Assembly: GCA_002316215.1 (NCBI GenBank) | Contig: DCDB01000116.1 | Span: forward strand, 1-18,493 | DNA length: 18,493 nt | Origin: Lachnospiraceae bacterium UBA1066 | GTDB lineage: Bacteria; Bacillota; Clostridia; Lachnospirales; Lachnospiraceae | Reading direction: 5' to 3' | Part shown: positions 1-7,694 of the stretch, in pieces | Layout: every line of letters starts with the position of its first letter | How positions within the stretch are numbered: the first letter of the stretch is position 1 | The notes under the pieces: generated by a model | What the model was told of the DNA's origin: nothing | The model's database searches: none | The model's input: the letters and a program-made list of their open reading frames with translations, nothing else | Program-made: the position numbers and the translations under genes

Positions 1-17
1 CTTTGTAAATAATAAAA

Positions 18-1463
18 TCAGCCGCCGATAAGCCAGTCGTATAGTTCCTGATACTGAAGGGCGGAATGCTGCCACGAGAAATCCATCGCCATGCCGCGGT
101 CAACAATCTTATTCCACTCGCGTCTTCTGTCATAATAGACCTTTTCCGCGTAACGGATCGTAGACATCATCTCATGGGCGTTGTAATTGACGAAGGAGAA
201 ACCTGTTCCGGTTCCGTCAAATTCGTTATACGGCTCGACAGTATCCTTGAGGCCGCCTGTCTCCCGGACAATAGGAACCGTCCCATAACGAAGAGACATA
301 AGCTGAGAAAGGCCGCACGGTTCAAACTGCGAAGGCATCAGGAAAGCATCGCTTGCCGCATAAATCTTGTGGGAAAGCGCATCATTATAGTAAATCTGCG
401 CAGAGACCTTTCCGCCGTACTTCCATGCAAAGTGACGGAACATATTCTCATAACGTTCTTCGCCAGTGCCAAGCACAGCGAACTGAACCGCATCCTGGCA
501 AAGTTCATCCATAACATAAGCAATCAGGTCAAAGCCTTTCTGATCCGTAAGCCTTGATACAATGCCGATCAGCATAACCTTCGGATCCACAGCAAGACCG
601 AGATCCGCCTGGAGTGCAAGCTTATTCTTAACCTTCTCTTTACGGAAAGTACGGGCATCGTAGTTCTGGTAAATAACCTTGTCCGTTGCCGGATTGAACA
701 CATCATAATCGATGCCGTTAACGATTCCGCGCAGATCATTTGCACGCGCCCGCATAAGCCCGTCCAGGCCTTCGCCGTAATACGGCATCTTTATTTCTTC
801 GGCATAAGTCTTCGAAACGGTTGTGATCGCATTTGCATAAACAAGACCGCCTTTGAGAAGATCGCCATCCTTATGGAACTCGAGTTTATCCGGCGTAAAA
901 TAATAATCCGGAAGCCCGACAATATCCTTCACCGTCTTAATATCCCAGACGCCCTGGAACTTCAGGTTATGGATCGTCATGATCGTCTTGATGCCGCGGT
1001 AAAATTCATTTTCCTGGAAGGTGCTGCTGAGATAAACGGGGATCAGGCCTGTCTGCCAGTCATGGCAGTGGATAATATCCGGTCTGAAATCTATGGTCGG
1101 CAGTATGGAAAGCGCCGCCTTGCTGAAGAAAGAGAAACGCCAGAGATCATAGGGCATTCCCGCATAAGGCTTATCACAGGTGAAATAGTCCTGATTATCG
1201 ATAAAATAATAATGAACCCCTTCGTATTCGCACTCCAGTATTCCGACGTAATAGCTGTTCCAGTTAAAATCCATATAAAAACTGGTACGGAATTTCAGCA
1301 GATCCTTCCACTTTTGATCCATAAAGGAATAAAGAGGCATAATAACCCTGCAGTCATAATATTCTTTATCCAATGTTTTAGGGAGAGATCCTACAACATC
1401 TGCCAAGCCGCCTGTCTTAACAAATGGAACACATTCAGAAGCGATAAAAAGAATCTTTTTCAT
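18..1463 (-). CDS. glgA: Glycogen synthase (ADP-glucose type), GT5 family
   Basis: Transfers glucosyl units from ADP-glucose to the non-reducing ends of an alpha-1,4-glucan in cytosolic glycogen synthesis. The 481-residue product is the usual length for bacterial GlgA. Visible are the N-terminal ADP-glucose loop KTGGLADV (residues 16-23) and the C-terminal GT-B donor site EPCGLSQLM (381-389) followed by RETGGLKDTV. The open frame reaches 1532, but I chose the ATG at 1461-1463: it is preceded by GGAGGG nine bases upstream, matches the family N-terminus (MKKILFIASE), and avoids overlapping the end of recN. That leaves a 38-base gap after recN with no terminator visible, so it probably is transcribed with the recN cluster. 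No other glycogen genes adjoin it; the debranching-like protein at 14725-16614 is far away. The gene is complete, with its stop at 18-20. Confidence 0.95.
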   Translation of the reverse strand: MKKILFIASECVPFVKTGGLADVVGSLPKTLDKEYYDCRVIMPLYSFMDQKWKDLLKFRTSFYMDFNWNSYYVGILECEYEGVHYYFIDNQDYFTCDKPYAGMPYDLWRFSFFSKAALSILPTIDFRPDIIHCHDWQTGLIPVYLSSTFQENEFYRGIKTIMTIHNLKFQGVWDIKTVKDIVGLPDYYFTPDKLEFHKDGDLLKGGLVYANAITTVSKTYAEEIKMPYYGEGLDGLMRARANDLRGIVNGIDYDVFNPATDKVIYQNYDARTFRKEKVKNKLALQADLGLAVDPKVMLIGIVSRLTDQKGFDLIAYVMDELCQDAVQFAVLGTGEERYENMFRHFAWKYGGKVSAQIYYNDALSHKIYAASDAFLMPSQFEPCGLSQLMSLRYGTVPIVRETGGLKDTVEPYNEFDGTGTGFSFVNYNAHEMMSTIRYAEKVYYDRRREWNKIVDRGMAMDFSWQHSALQYQELYDWLIGG

Positions 1464-1501
1464 CTTTTTCAACCCTCCATAAAGAACTTTTCTTGTGCTA
1501 A

Positions 1502-3190
1502 TTATAGAACATTCTTTTTGTATTGTCGACACATCTCTTTCATTTCATTTGCCGATTTTAGCGTATTTTCCGTAATTTCCGCACCGCCGATCAGCCTTGC
1601 GAGTTCTTCCGCGGACTCCCTGTCGTCCAACACCTCGATATGGGTAACGGCTGCGCCGCCGGTAAGTTCTTTCGTTATCGCATAGTGTGTATCCGCCATG
1701 GCGGCAATCTGCGGAAGATGCGTGATGCAGAGCACCTGGCGGCTTCGCCCGATGAGAGCCATCTTTTCAGCGACTTTCTGGGCGGTTCTCCCCGAAATAC
1801 CCGCGTCGATTTCATCAAATATCAGGGTCTCAGTCGCATCCGAAGCCGCAAACAGAGTTTTTATGCCGAGCATGATCCTGGAGAGTTCACCGCCGGATAC
1901 GACACGGGAAAGAGCTCGTCTCGTCTCTCCCGGATTCGTCGAAATCATAAATTCCACAGCGTCTTTGCCGTCAGCCGTATAATCTTCCGTTTCATGGAAA
2001 TCGACGGCAAAATCCGCCTTTGAAAAATTCAGGTCCGCAAGCTGCTCCTTCACGCCGGATGCAAAAGCTGCGGCCGTTTTTTTTCTCTCCGCTGTCAAAG
2101 ACGCCGACAGGACTTTAAGTTTCTCTTCAGCTTCCCTGAAACTCTTCTCCAGTCCCTTCCTGTTTTCTTCATAATTGCAGAGTTCGGATAGCTCCTCTGA
2201 TTTCTCTTCTTTCGCCTCCAGGATTTCCTCTATGGAATTCCCGTATTTCTGCTTCAGCCGGTTTATAAGATCCAGCCTTTCTTCCGTATCATTAAAAGTT
2301 TCTTCCTCAAAGCTCAGATTATCGAGATAATCCGATATTTCCCTGTTAAAATCATTCAGAAGGTCATCGACACCGGAAAGAGATTCCTTCATCTTCTCTA
2401 TAGCCGCGTCGTACTCGCACACCCCGTCAAGCTCGCGTACAGCTCTCCCGATGCTTTCGCCGGCACCGTTTTCCGTATCGTATCCCGTCAGGGCATAAGC
2501 ACGTCCTGCAGCTTCCGCAATCCTCCTTGCATTTGAAAGCTTTCTGTAAGTCTTTTCGACTTCCTCATCCTCACCCGGCGTAAGTCCTGCGCTTTCAATA
2601 TCGTTAATCTCGAATTCCAGAAAAGAAGCCCTCCGGCTCCTTTCCTCCTGGCTCATTGTCTCAGATCCCAGCTTTTTTTTAAGCCCGGCATATATGCGGT
2701 ACTGCGCACGCACTTCCGCCTTAAGGCCGGCAATACTTTCCCTGCCGTATTCATCCAGCAGCATCAGCTGGCGTTCAGGATGCAGAAGCTTCTGATGTTC
2801 GCTCTGCCCATGGATATCCAGGAGCAAAGAGGCGCATTCCCGCACTTCCTGAGCTGTTTTTGTCTCGCCGTTTATCCTGCAGGCGCTCCGCCCGTCCTGC
2901 ATTTTCCTTGAAATGAGGACAATACCGTCCTCCGGCTCAACCTCCATCTTCCGCAGCTCTTCGATAACAGAGGGCGTGCTGACTTCAAACACAGTTTCCG
3001 CAAGACCGTAGGGTGCATCGGAACGGATCATGTCACGCACTGTCTTTCCGCCGAGAGCCATGCCGATCGCATCAATAATGATGGACTTCCCGGCACCGGT
3101 TTCTCCCGTCAGGATATTCAGGCCGTCCGTAAAATCAACATCGATTTCGCGGATCAGCGCCAGATTTTTTATATGCAGGTTTCTCAGCAT
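1502..3190 (-). CDS. recN: DNA repair protein RecN (SMC-like ATPase)
   Basis: Cytosolic SMC-like ATPase acting early in double-strand break repair. The 562-residue protein has an N-terminal ATPase half with Walker A GETGAGKS (29-36), a long charged, probably coiled-coil middle (about 150-375), and a C-terminal half with the ABC signature SGGELSR (432-438) and Walker B LIFDEID (456-462), then the THLPQIA switch region. This is the normal RecN order and length. The ATG at 3188-3190 is preceded by AAGGTGA about seven bases upstream. It is separated from argR by a 197-base structured spacer rather than the few bases typical of the rest of this cluster. No clear sigma-A promoter was found directly upstream. 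The argR-recN order is common in Firmicutes. Confidence 0.97.
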   Translation of the reverse strand: MLRNLHIKNLALIREIDVDFTDGLNILTGETGAGKSIIIDAIGMALGGKTVRDMIRSDAPYGLAETVFEVSTPSVIEELRKMEVEPEDGIVLISRKMQDGRSACRINGETKTAQEVRECASLLLDIHGQSEHQKLLHPERQLMLLDEYGRESIAGLKAEVRAQYRIYAGLKKKLGSETMSQEERSRRASFLEFEINDIESAGLTPGEDEEVEKTYRKLSNARRIAEAAGRAYALTGYDTENGAGESIGRAVRELDGVCEYDAAIEKMKESLSGVDDLLNDFNREISDYLDNLSFEEETFNDTEERLDLINRLKQKYGNSIEEILEAKEEKSEELSELCNYEENRKGLEKSFREAEEKLKVLSASLTAERKKTAAAFASGVKEQLADLNFSKADFAVDFHETEDYTADGKDAVEFMISTNPGETRRALSRVVSGGELSRIMLGIKTLFAASDATETLIFDEIDAGISGRTAQKVAEKMALIGRSRQVLCITHLPQIAAMADTHYAITKELTGGAAVTHIEVLDDRESAEELARLIGGAEITENTLKSANEMKEMCRQYKKNVL

Positions 3191-3229
3191 TTTCTCTCAC
3201 CTTATAATCATACACTAAAGTCTTCCCTG

Positions 3230-3366
3230 CGCGCGGAGTACTCCGCGCGGCTAACGCCGGTAAATTCTCAATTTCAGAAGCCGCCGCACTGGATCAAATC
3301 CATAAAGATTTTCTCACAGCCTCCCGGCTTCATTTAGCGCCGGCATGTACTTTCGTACATATCCGG
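3230..3366 (-). other. Structured intergenic element between argR and recN
   Basis: Most of the 197-base argR-recN spacer can be drawn as nested stems on the minus strand. In transcript order: a hairpin ATGTAC-GAAA-GTACAT with a GNRA-type loop, flanked by CCGG on both sides (3340-3366); a long-range stem of GCCGG/TAAAT (3332-3344, CGC bulged) with ATTTACCGGC (3256-3265); inside it AAGCCG (3325-3330) with CGGCTT (3278-3283) and GGAT-TTG-ATCC (3291-3301); and finally a perfect 20-base palindrome with eight-pair arms and GTAC centre (3230-3249). There is no T-tract after any stem, so these are not ordinary terminators. The pairing is by eye; the function is unknown. It may be a structured RNA, an attenuator-like leader of recN, or a dispersed palindromic repeat. 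Confidence 0.5.
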
Positions 3367-3387
3367 AGGAAAATATCAGAATCAGCC

Positions 3388-3840
3388 TCAGAACTTTGCA
3401 ATTTGATTAATTCTGTCGATAACCGCCGCGACATTGTCCGGCGAGCGCAGAACACACATAATCGTATCATCTCCGGCGATACACCCGAGTATTTCATTCC
3501 AGTCCAGGCTGTCGAGGGCTGCGGCCGCAGCCATTGCCATGCCGGAGACCGTTTTCAGGACCAGAATGTTTCCGGAAGTCTCCGCCGCAACAAAGGCATC
3601 CTGCAGAACACGCTTATACTTCTGGCTCAAATCCACATTTTCGCCGGCGCCGGCCGTATAATGCAGACGGCCGCCCTGCGAAGCAGTTTTATGCAGCTGA
3701 AGCTGACGGATGTCTCTTGATACCGTCGCCTGCGTCACCATAAAGCCGGCTTCATTCAGCCGGCGGGCAAGTTCTTCCTGCGTTTCAATATCAAATTTCT
3801 GTATCAGCTGCAGTATTTGTTCATGTCTGGCATTTTTCAT
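3388..3840 (-). CDS. argR: Arginine repressor ArgR/AhrC
   Basis: Arginine-responsive hexameric DNA-binding regulator that represses arginine synthesis and may activate catabolism. The 150-residue length is standard. The N-terminal winged helix carries the recognition motif TQATVSRDI (36-44), and the C-terminal oligomerisation/arginine-binding domain carries GCIAGDDTI (119-127), matching the family G-T-I-A-G-D-D-T signature with a Cys for the first Thr. Its ATG (3838-3840) abuts the nadK stop codon (3841-3843), so translation is probably coupled. The position in a nadK-argR-recN cluster is the usual clostridial/bacillar one. I could not identify a convincing ARG-box operator in this window. 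Confidence 0.96.
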   Translation of the reverse strand: MKNARHEQILQLIQKFDIETQEELARRLNEAGFMVTQATVSRDIRQLQLHKTASQGGRLHYTAGAGENVDLSQKYKRVLQDAFVAAETSGNILVLKTVSGMAMAAAAALDSLDWNEILGCIAGDDTIMCVLRSPDNVAAVIDRINQIAKF

Positions 3841-4665
3841 TCAGGTATCCGCCATTTTCGTCCTAAGGACTTCCAGGAAACTGATATTATTGATTTTTAC
3901 GATTCTTGTACATTTTGAAGCACGTTTTACAACAATGCGGCTTCCTGTCGTCACCGGCACGCCGTCTTCGCCGTCAAATGAAACCGAGGCCGAAGCAGCC
4001 TCTTCAGAGTGTCCTTTTCCTATTTCAACCGTAATGCGGTCTTTGGATGAAAGTATAATACTCCGGATGTTAAGCGTATGCGCTGCGAGCGGCGTCATAA
4101 TCAGAAGCTTTGCCTCCGGAGATACAATCGGTCCTCCGGCAGAAAGGCTGTAACCCGTCGAGCCCGTTGCAGAGGAAAGAATGATGCCGTCCGCCTGGTA
4201 TTCATTCAGGAACGCTCCATTGACATAATTCTTAAACCTCAGAACTCTGGGATGCCCCTGCCTCGTAATGACGACATCGTTCAGCGCAAGATCCCGGAAA
4301 ACCGCCTGATCTTCCTGATAAATCGTACCTTCCAGCATCATGCGTTTCTCAATCGTGCATTCATTTGCAATCAGATGCTCAAGAGACGGAAAAATCGACT
4401 TCTGGTCAACCTCCGCGAGATACCCCAGAGTACCCAGGTTGATTCCTAAAAGGGGCGTTCCCGCGTCAAGAACCTTCTTGGCCGCCCTCAAAAGCGTCCC
4501 GTCGCCGCCCAGGACGAGAAGACATTCCGCATCTTCCGGTACATTCTCCCCCCTGTCAAGAATCCGGCAGGCGGCACCTTTTTCAATAAGAAATGAAGCT
4601 ATCTGTTTTGAAATACTTTCGGCGTTATCCTTTTCCGTATTCCGGAGAACCGCAAATTTCCTCAT
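3841..4665 (-). CDS. nadK: NAD kinase (ATP-NAD kinase)
   Basis: Phosphorylates NAD to NADP in the cytosol. The 274-residue product shows GGDGT (53-57), the conserved ND pair (129-130) and the TGSTGYSLSAGGP loop (167-179), all diagnostic for the family, at normal length. The frame is open to 4686, but the ATG at 4663-4665 has GGAGGT five bases upstream and gives the typical MRKFAVLRN start. The preceding tlyA stop is 27 bases away and the argR start follows immediately, so it sits in the middle of the nusB-to-argR operon. Confidence 0.96.
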   Translation of the reverse strand: MRKFAVLRNTEKDNAESISKQIASFLIEKGAACRILDRGENVPEDAECLLVLGGDGTLLRAAKKVLDAGTPLLGINLGTLGYLAEVDQKSIFPSLEHLIANECTIEKRMMLEGTIYQEDQAVFRDLALNDVVITRQGHPRVLRFKNYVNGAFLNEYQADGIILSSATGSTGYSLSAGGPIVSPEAKLLIMTPLAAHTLNIRSIILSSKDRITVEIGKGHSEEAASASVSFDGEDGVPVTTGSRIVVKRASKCTRIVKINNISFLEVLRTKMADT

Positions 4666-4692
4666 ACAGAACCTCCGTCTATGCATCCGTAT

Positions 4693-5490
4693 CTAATCCA
4701 GTTCCTCATGCGCGCGCCGCACGGTATCCTTTACGGTTTCATCGCTAAGAAAGCTTCCGCTGCCTTTTTTCAGATAGAGCAGATACTCGATATTTCCTTC
4801 AGGCCCTTTAATAGGGGAATAGTCAAGTCCTTCCGGGGAAAATCCAATAGAACAGGCATAATCTGCAGTCTTTCGGATCACCTCCTCATGGACGGTCTTA
4901 TCTTTCACAACGCCGTGCTTCCCAACTTTTTCCCTGCCGGCTTCAAACTGCGGCTTAATGAGGCATACAACCCGGCCGTCCGGCGCAAGAAGATCCCGGA
5001 CAGGGAGAAGCACCTTGGTGAGCGAAATAAAGCTCACGTCAATACTGATGAAATCCGCAGAATAACCTATATCTGAAGGCTTTACATAACGGATATTCGT
5101 TTTCTCCATAGAAGTGACGCGGCTGTCGTTCCGAAGCTTCCAGTCCAGCTGACCGCGTCCCACGTCGATTGCATAGACATGCACTGCCCCGTTTTTAAGC
5201 ATACAGTCCGTAAATCCGCCTGTCGAGCTTCCGACATCAATGCAGTTCCGGCCCTCAAGCGCAATCGGGAAAACGCGCATGGCTTTTTCAAGCTTGAAGC
5301 CGCCCCGGCTTACATACGGCAGCGTCTCGCCGCGGACTTCAACAGCCGCATTTTCGTCAAATGAAGTTCCGGCTTTATCCTCCCGGCTGCCGTCAACAAA
5401 AACGACGCCGGACATTATAATAGCCTTGGCCTTTTCACGCGAGGCAGCAAGCCCCTTTTCCACCAGAAGCAGATCCAATCTTTTCTTCAT
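4693..5490 (-). CDS. tlyA: TlyA family rRNA 2'-O-methyltransferase (S4 + FtsJ-like domains)
   Basis: Predicted SAM-dependent ribosomal RNA 2'-O-methyltransferase; historically called hemolysin TlyA. The 265-residue protein has an N-terminal S4 RNA-binding domain (about 1-60) and a Rossmann methyltransferase domain. The SAM motif is DVGSSTGGFTD (85-95), and a K-D-K-E tetrad fits K66, D151, K179 and E235. The start ATG overlaps the xseB stop in an ATGA arrangement, giving translational coupling. In many Clostridia the isoprenoid genes ispA and dxs lie between xseB and tlyA; here they are absent. Methylation of 16S and 23S rRNA is known for some TlyA homologues; the exact target site here is not readable from sequence. 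Confidence 0.93.
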   Translation of the reverse strand: MKKRLDLLLVEKGLAASREKAKAIIMSGVVFVDGSREDKAGTSFDENAAVEVRGETLPYVSRGGFKLEKAMRVFPIALEGRNCIDVGSSTGGFTDCMLKNGAVHVYAIDVGRGQLDWKLRNDSRVTSMEKTNIRYVKPSDIGYSADFISIDVSFISLTKVLLPVRDLLAPDGRVVCLIKPQFEAGREKVGKHGVVKDKTVHEEVIRKTADYACSIGFSPEGLDYSPIKGPEGNIEYLLYLKKGSGSFLSDETVKDTVRRAHEELD

Positions 5491-5708
5491 TCAAAATCTT
5501 CCGTTTCGCCGTTATTGTCCAATTTCTGGATTTTCTTTTCTACCAGATCTATTTTTCCACTGACGTCTTTTAAAAGCTTCATACCGTCTTCATATATGGC
5601 AAAAGAATCTTCCAGAGAAACGTCCGGGTTCTCCAGATCTTTGATCATCTTATCCAGTTTTTGAAAACTTTCCTCAACTGTCAGTTCCTTTTCTTCTTTA
5701 TTATCCAT
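5487..5708 (-). CDS. xseB: Exodeoxyribonuclease VII small subunit
   Basis: Small subunit of exonuclease VII, which degrades single-stranded DNA from both ends together with XseA. The 73-residue product has the typical ELTVEESFQKLDKM start and the conserved core LEDSFAIYEDGMKLL, predicted to be a helical hairpin. I place the start at the ATG 5706-5708 because homologues begin just before the EESFQKL segment; the longer frame (to 5738) would run far into xseA. The chosen start overlaps the xseA stop by eight bases and its stop overlaps the tlyA start (ATGA). Confidence 0.93.
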   Translation of the reverse strand: MDNKEEKELTVEESFQKLDKMIKDLENPDVSLEDSFAIYEDGMKLLKDVSGKIDLVEKKIQKLDNNGETEDFE

Positions 5709-6969
5709 CTTTCTCTGTCTCCCTGGCTTCAGCCGCAATACTGCCGTCCGCCACCCTGATGCGGAGCATATCTCCTCTTTTAACCTGCGCTATGCTGACG
5801 ACAGCCTTCCTGTTTGAATCCGTAACGTAGGAAAAGCCCTGTTTCAGCTTATCCAGAGGATTCAGTCCCTTAAAACGCTCGATCAGCATGGCATAGCGTA
5901 TCTTCCGGCTTTCAAGAAGCTTTATTTCATTTTCCGAAAGATATCTCCGGAAGTCCTGCTCTTTCTTACGGGCTTCCTCAAGTTTTTTCTGCATGGAATC
6001 CGACATGCGTTCTTCCGCGTCCGCAAGACGCCTCCTCCTGTCATTCAGGCGGCTTGCAGGACTTAAGGCTGCAAGCCTTGCCTGATACCAGCGGATGTTT
6101 CCGCGCGCGGCAGCAATCTCACTCTCCGTCCTTCGTTTCAGCGCCGAACGGCAGCCTTCCATTCTCTCACAGAACTTCGTATAATCGAAAACTGCCAGCT
6201 CGGCCGCTGCTGAGGGCGTAGGCGCCCGAAGATCCGCCGCATAATCGGCAATAGTGGTATCCGTTTCATGGCCGACGGCGGATATAACAGGCGTTTCGCA
6301 ATAGAATATTGCTCTTGCGACCGCTTCTTCATTAAAGGCCCACAGGTCTTCAAGCGATCCGCCTCCGCGTCCGACAATAATAACGTCGACACCCTTTCTG
6401 TCCAAAGCTTCGATACCGTGCGCAATTGAAGCAGCAGCGCCCTCACCCTGAACAAGCGCAGGACTTAAGATCAGCTGCACATAAGGATTCCGCCTCTTTG
6501 CGATATTTTGTATATCCCGGATAGCCGCTCCCGTCGGTGCTGTAACGATGCCGACCCGCATGGCATACTTCGGTATGGGCATCTTATAGCGGGCATCAAA
6601 CATTCCCATTTCTTCAAGTTCTTTTTTAAGTGCCAGAAAACGCTCGTACAGGACACCGGCCCCTTCGCGGCGTATTTCGCGCGCATAAAGCTGATACTTT
6701 CCGTCGCGTTCATAGACTTCGACGCTGCCTCCGCAGATAACCCTGTCTCCGTCCTTCATGGGAAATGAAAGCCCCCTGCGGTTTCCGGCGAACATGATAC
6801 AGGAAATAGCCGCTCCTTCATCCTTCAGAGAAAAATAGATATGTCCGGAGGTATGGTATTTACAGTTCGACACTTCTCCGCGTATAAAGACAGAGGCAAG
6901 AAGTACGTCCTCCGAAAAGATTCGTTTAATGTATCGGTTGACCTGGCTTACAGAATAGACAGCTTCCAT
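5701..6969 (-). CDS. xseA: Exodeoxyribonuclease VII large subunit
   Basis: Catalytic subunit of exonuclease VII. The 422-residue protein has an N-terminal OB-fold (about 1-100, with RGEVSNCKYHTSGHIYFSLK), a catalytic domain with GRGGGSLEDLWAFN (200-213) and AVGHETDTTIADYAADLRAP (231-250), and a long charged helical C-terminal region (about 265-380) that binds small subunits. Length and motif order are normal. The ATG at 6967-6969 overlaps the nusB TAA by one base (TAATG), and its end overlaps xseB, so nusB-xseA-xseB are probably translated in series. Confidence 0.97.
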   Translation of the reverse strand: MEAVYSVSQVNRYIKRIFSEDVLLASVFIRGEVSNCKYHTSGHIYFSLKDEGAAISCIMFAGNRRGLSFPMKDGDRVICGGSVEVYERDGKYQLYAREIRREGAGVLYERFLALKKELEEMGMFDARYKMPIPKYAMRVGIVTAPTGAAIRDIQNIAKRRNPYVQLILSPALVQGEGAAASIAHGIEALDRKGVDVIIVGRGGGSLEDLWAFNEEAVARAIFYCETPVISAVGHETDTTIADYAADLRAPTPSAAAELAVFDYTKFCERMEGCRSALKRRTESEIAAARGNIRWYQARLAALSPASRLNDRRRRLADAEERMSDSMQKKLEEARKKEQDFRRYLSENEIKLLESRKIRYAMLIERFKGLNPLDKLKQGFSYVTDSNRKAVVSIAQVKRGDMLRIRVADGSIAAEARETEKDG

Positions 6970-7370
6970 TATTTTCTCGAGAGTTCTCCGAGGATTCCGT
7001 TTACAAATGACGGAGACTCGTCACCTCCGTACAGCTTTGCCAGCTCCACGGCTTCATTAATTGCAACGCCGTCCGGAATCGTCTCATCAAACTTCATTTC
7101 GAATACAGCCACACGCAGGATGGCGAGGTCGCAGCTGGCAAAACGGTTCGTTTTCCAGCCTTTCGCCGTACTGTTTAAAAGGGTATCAATTTCCGGAATT
7201 TTCTCCTCAACAGCACGAAAACGTTCCAGAAGAAAGGTTCTGTCCTCTTCCTCAAGGTTTTCCACCCCGTCAAGATATAGTTCCGCCTGCTCCTGCATTT
7301 CATTCTTTTTATTAAATGCGTAAAGAAAGACCATCTTAAAAAGATGCTCGCGCAGTTTTCTTCTGCTCAC
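6969..7370 (-). CDS. nusB: Transcription antitermination factor NusB
   Basis: RNA-binding NusB, which pairs with NusE (S10) in rRNA antitermination complexes. The 133-residue product starts VSRRKLREHLFKMVFLYAF, matching the family N-terminus, and ends with the conserved INEAVELAKLYGGDESPSFVNGIL segment. I chose the GTG at 7368-7370 because GGAG lies seven bases upstream and the family start aligns there. The frame stays open to an ATG at 7544, but that would add 58 unrelated residues. Only XseA follows without a gap. A likely promoter lies about 200 bases upstream and a small open frame ends 14 bases before the GTG. Confidence 0.94.
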   Translation of the reverse strand: MSRRKLREHLFKMVFLYAFNKKNEMQEQAELYLDGVENLEEEDRTFLLERFRAVEEKIPEIDTLLNSTAKGWKTNRFASCDLAILRVAVFEMKFDETIPDGVAINEAVELAKLYGGDESPSFVNGILGELSRK

Positions 7371-7377
7371 TGATTTT

Positions 7378-7381
7378 CTCC
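7378..7381 (-). promoter_or_regulatory. Ribosome binding site deciding the nusB GTG start
   Basis: GGAG on the minus strand, seven bases before the GTG at 7368-7370. It favours this GTG over the upstream in-frame ATG at 7544, which has no comparable site. The stop of the small upstream frame (7385-7387) lies directly next to it, so termination there could affect initiation of nusB. Confidence 0.75.
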
Positions 7382-7384
7382 GAT

Positions 7385-7498
7385 CTAAATACTTAAATTG
7401 CCCATAATGCTGCGGATTGTCTCCTCGTACGCGCGATTTCCGCAATCCAAAAGCATTCGGAAAACGCGAATCTGCGGCGCAAATTGCTCTTTTTCCAT
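7385..7498 (-). CDS. Possible small leader ORF (37 aa) before nusB
   Basis: An open frame of 37 codons begins at the ATG 7496-7498 and ends with TAG at 7385-7387, 14 bases before the nusB GTG and in a different frame. The product begins MEKEQFAPQIRVFRMLLDCG and ends SIMGNLSI; I do not recognise it. It has no strong Shine-Dalgarno sequence (only GGGA at a long spacing). It lies downstream of the presumed nusB promoter, so it would be transcribed. It may be a leader peptide, a decayed gene end, or chance. The rest of the 324-base gap between nusB and the Asp23 gene holds the promoter and terminator listed separately. Confidence 0.25.
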   Translation of the reverse strand: MEKEQFAPQIRVFRMLLDCGNRAYEETIRSIMGNLSI

Positions 7499-7559
7499 GT
7501 CTTTTTGCGTCCCGGGATTTTTTCTGAAAGCAGACAGCTTTCATGCTTTTTACAGCTGC

Positions 7560-7599
7560 ATTATAAGCAGATTATACACTAAGTAGCTGGTTTTAAAAA
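7560..7599 (-). promoter_or_regulatory. Probable promoter region for the nusB operon (two TATAAT boxes)
   Basis: Two perfect minus-strand TATAAT hexamers occur at 7571-7576 and 7560-7565, eleven bases apart. The first has a weak -35 (TTTTTA, 7594-7599) at a spacing of 17; the second has no recognisable -35. The site lies between the Asp23-gene terminator (7643-7670) and nusB (start 7370), so the nusB operon needs a promoter here. It gives a leader of about 190 bases. Which box is used cannot be told from sequence. Confidence 0.55.
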
Positions 7600-7642
7600 G
7601 CATTTCTCCTGAAAAGGATTTGTTAAATTTAAAAATCCGTAT

Positions 7643-7670
7643 AAAAAAAGGCCGCATAAAATGCAGCCTT
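7643..7670 (-). terminator. Intrinsic terminator after the Asp23/Gls24 gene
   Basis: On the minus strand AAGGCTGCAT-TTT-ATGCGGCCTT forms a ten-pair stem (one T-G wobble) followed by seven T residues. It lies 25 bases beyond the Asp23/Gls24 stop codon at 7695 and separates that gene from the nusB operon. There is no T-tract in the other direction, so it works for the minus strand only. Confidence 0.9.
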
Positions 7671-7694
7671 AAGAATCTGCCTTCTTCCGGGAGC

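Noticed and set aside
873..1685. 270-codon open frame on the plus strand across glgA and recN ends
   Set aside because: Runs antisense to two well supported genes and has no family resemblance.
3230..3249. Perfect 20-base palindrome as a rho-independent terminator after argR
   Set aside because: Neither strand has a T-tract after the stem, so it does not meet the usual terminator pattern; it is reported as part of a structured element instead.
6969..7544. NusB starting at the ATG 7544 (191 residues)
   Set aside because: The additional 58 residues do not resemble NusB, and the GTG at 7370 has a good ribosome site and the family N-terminus.
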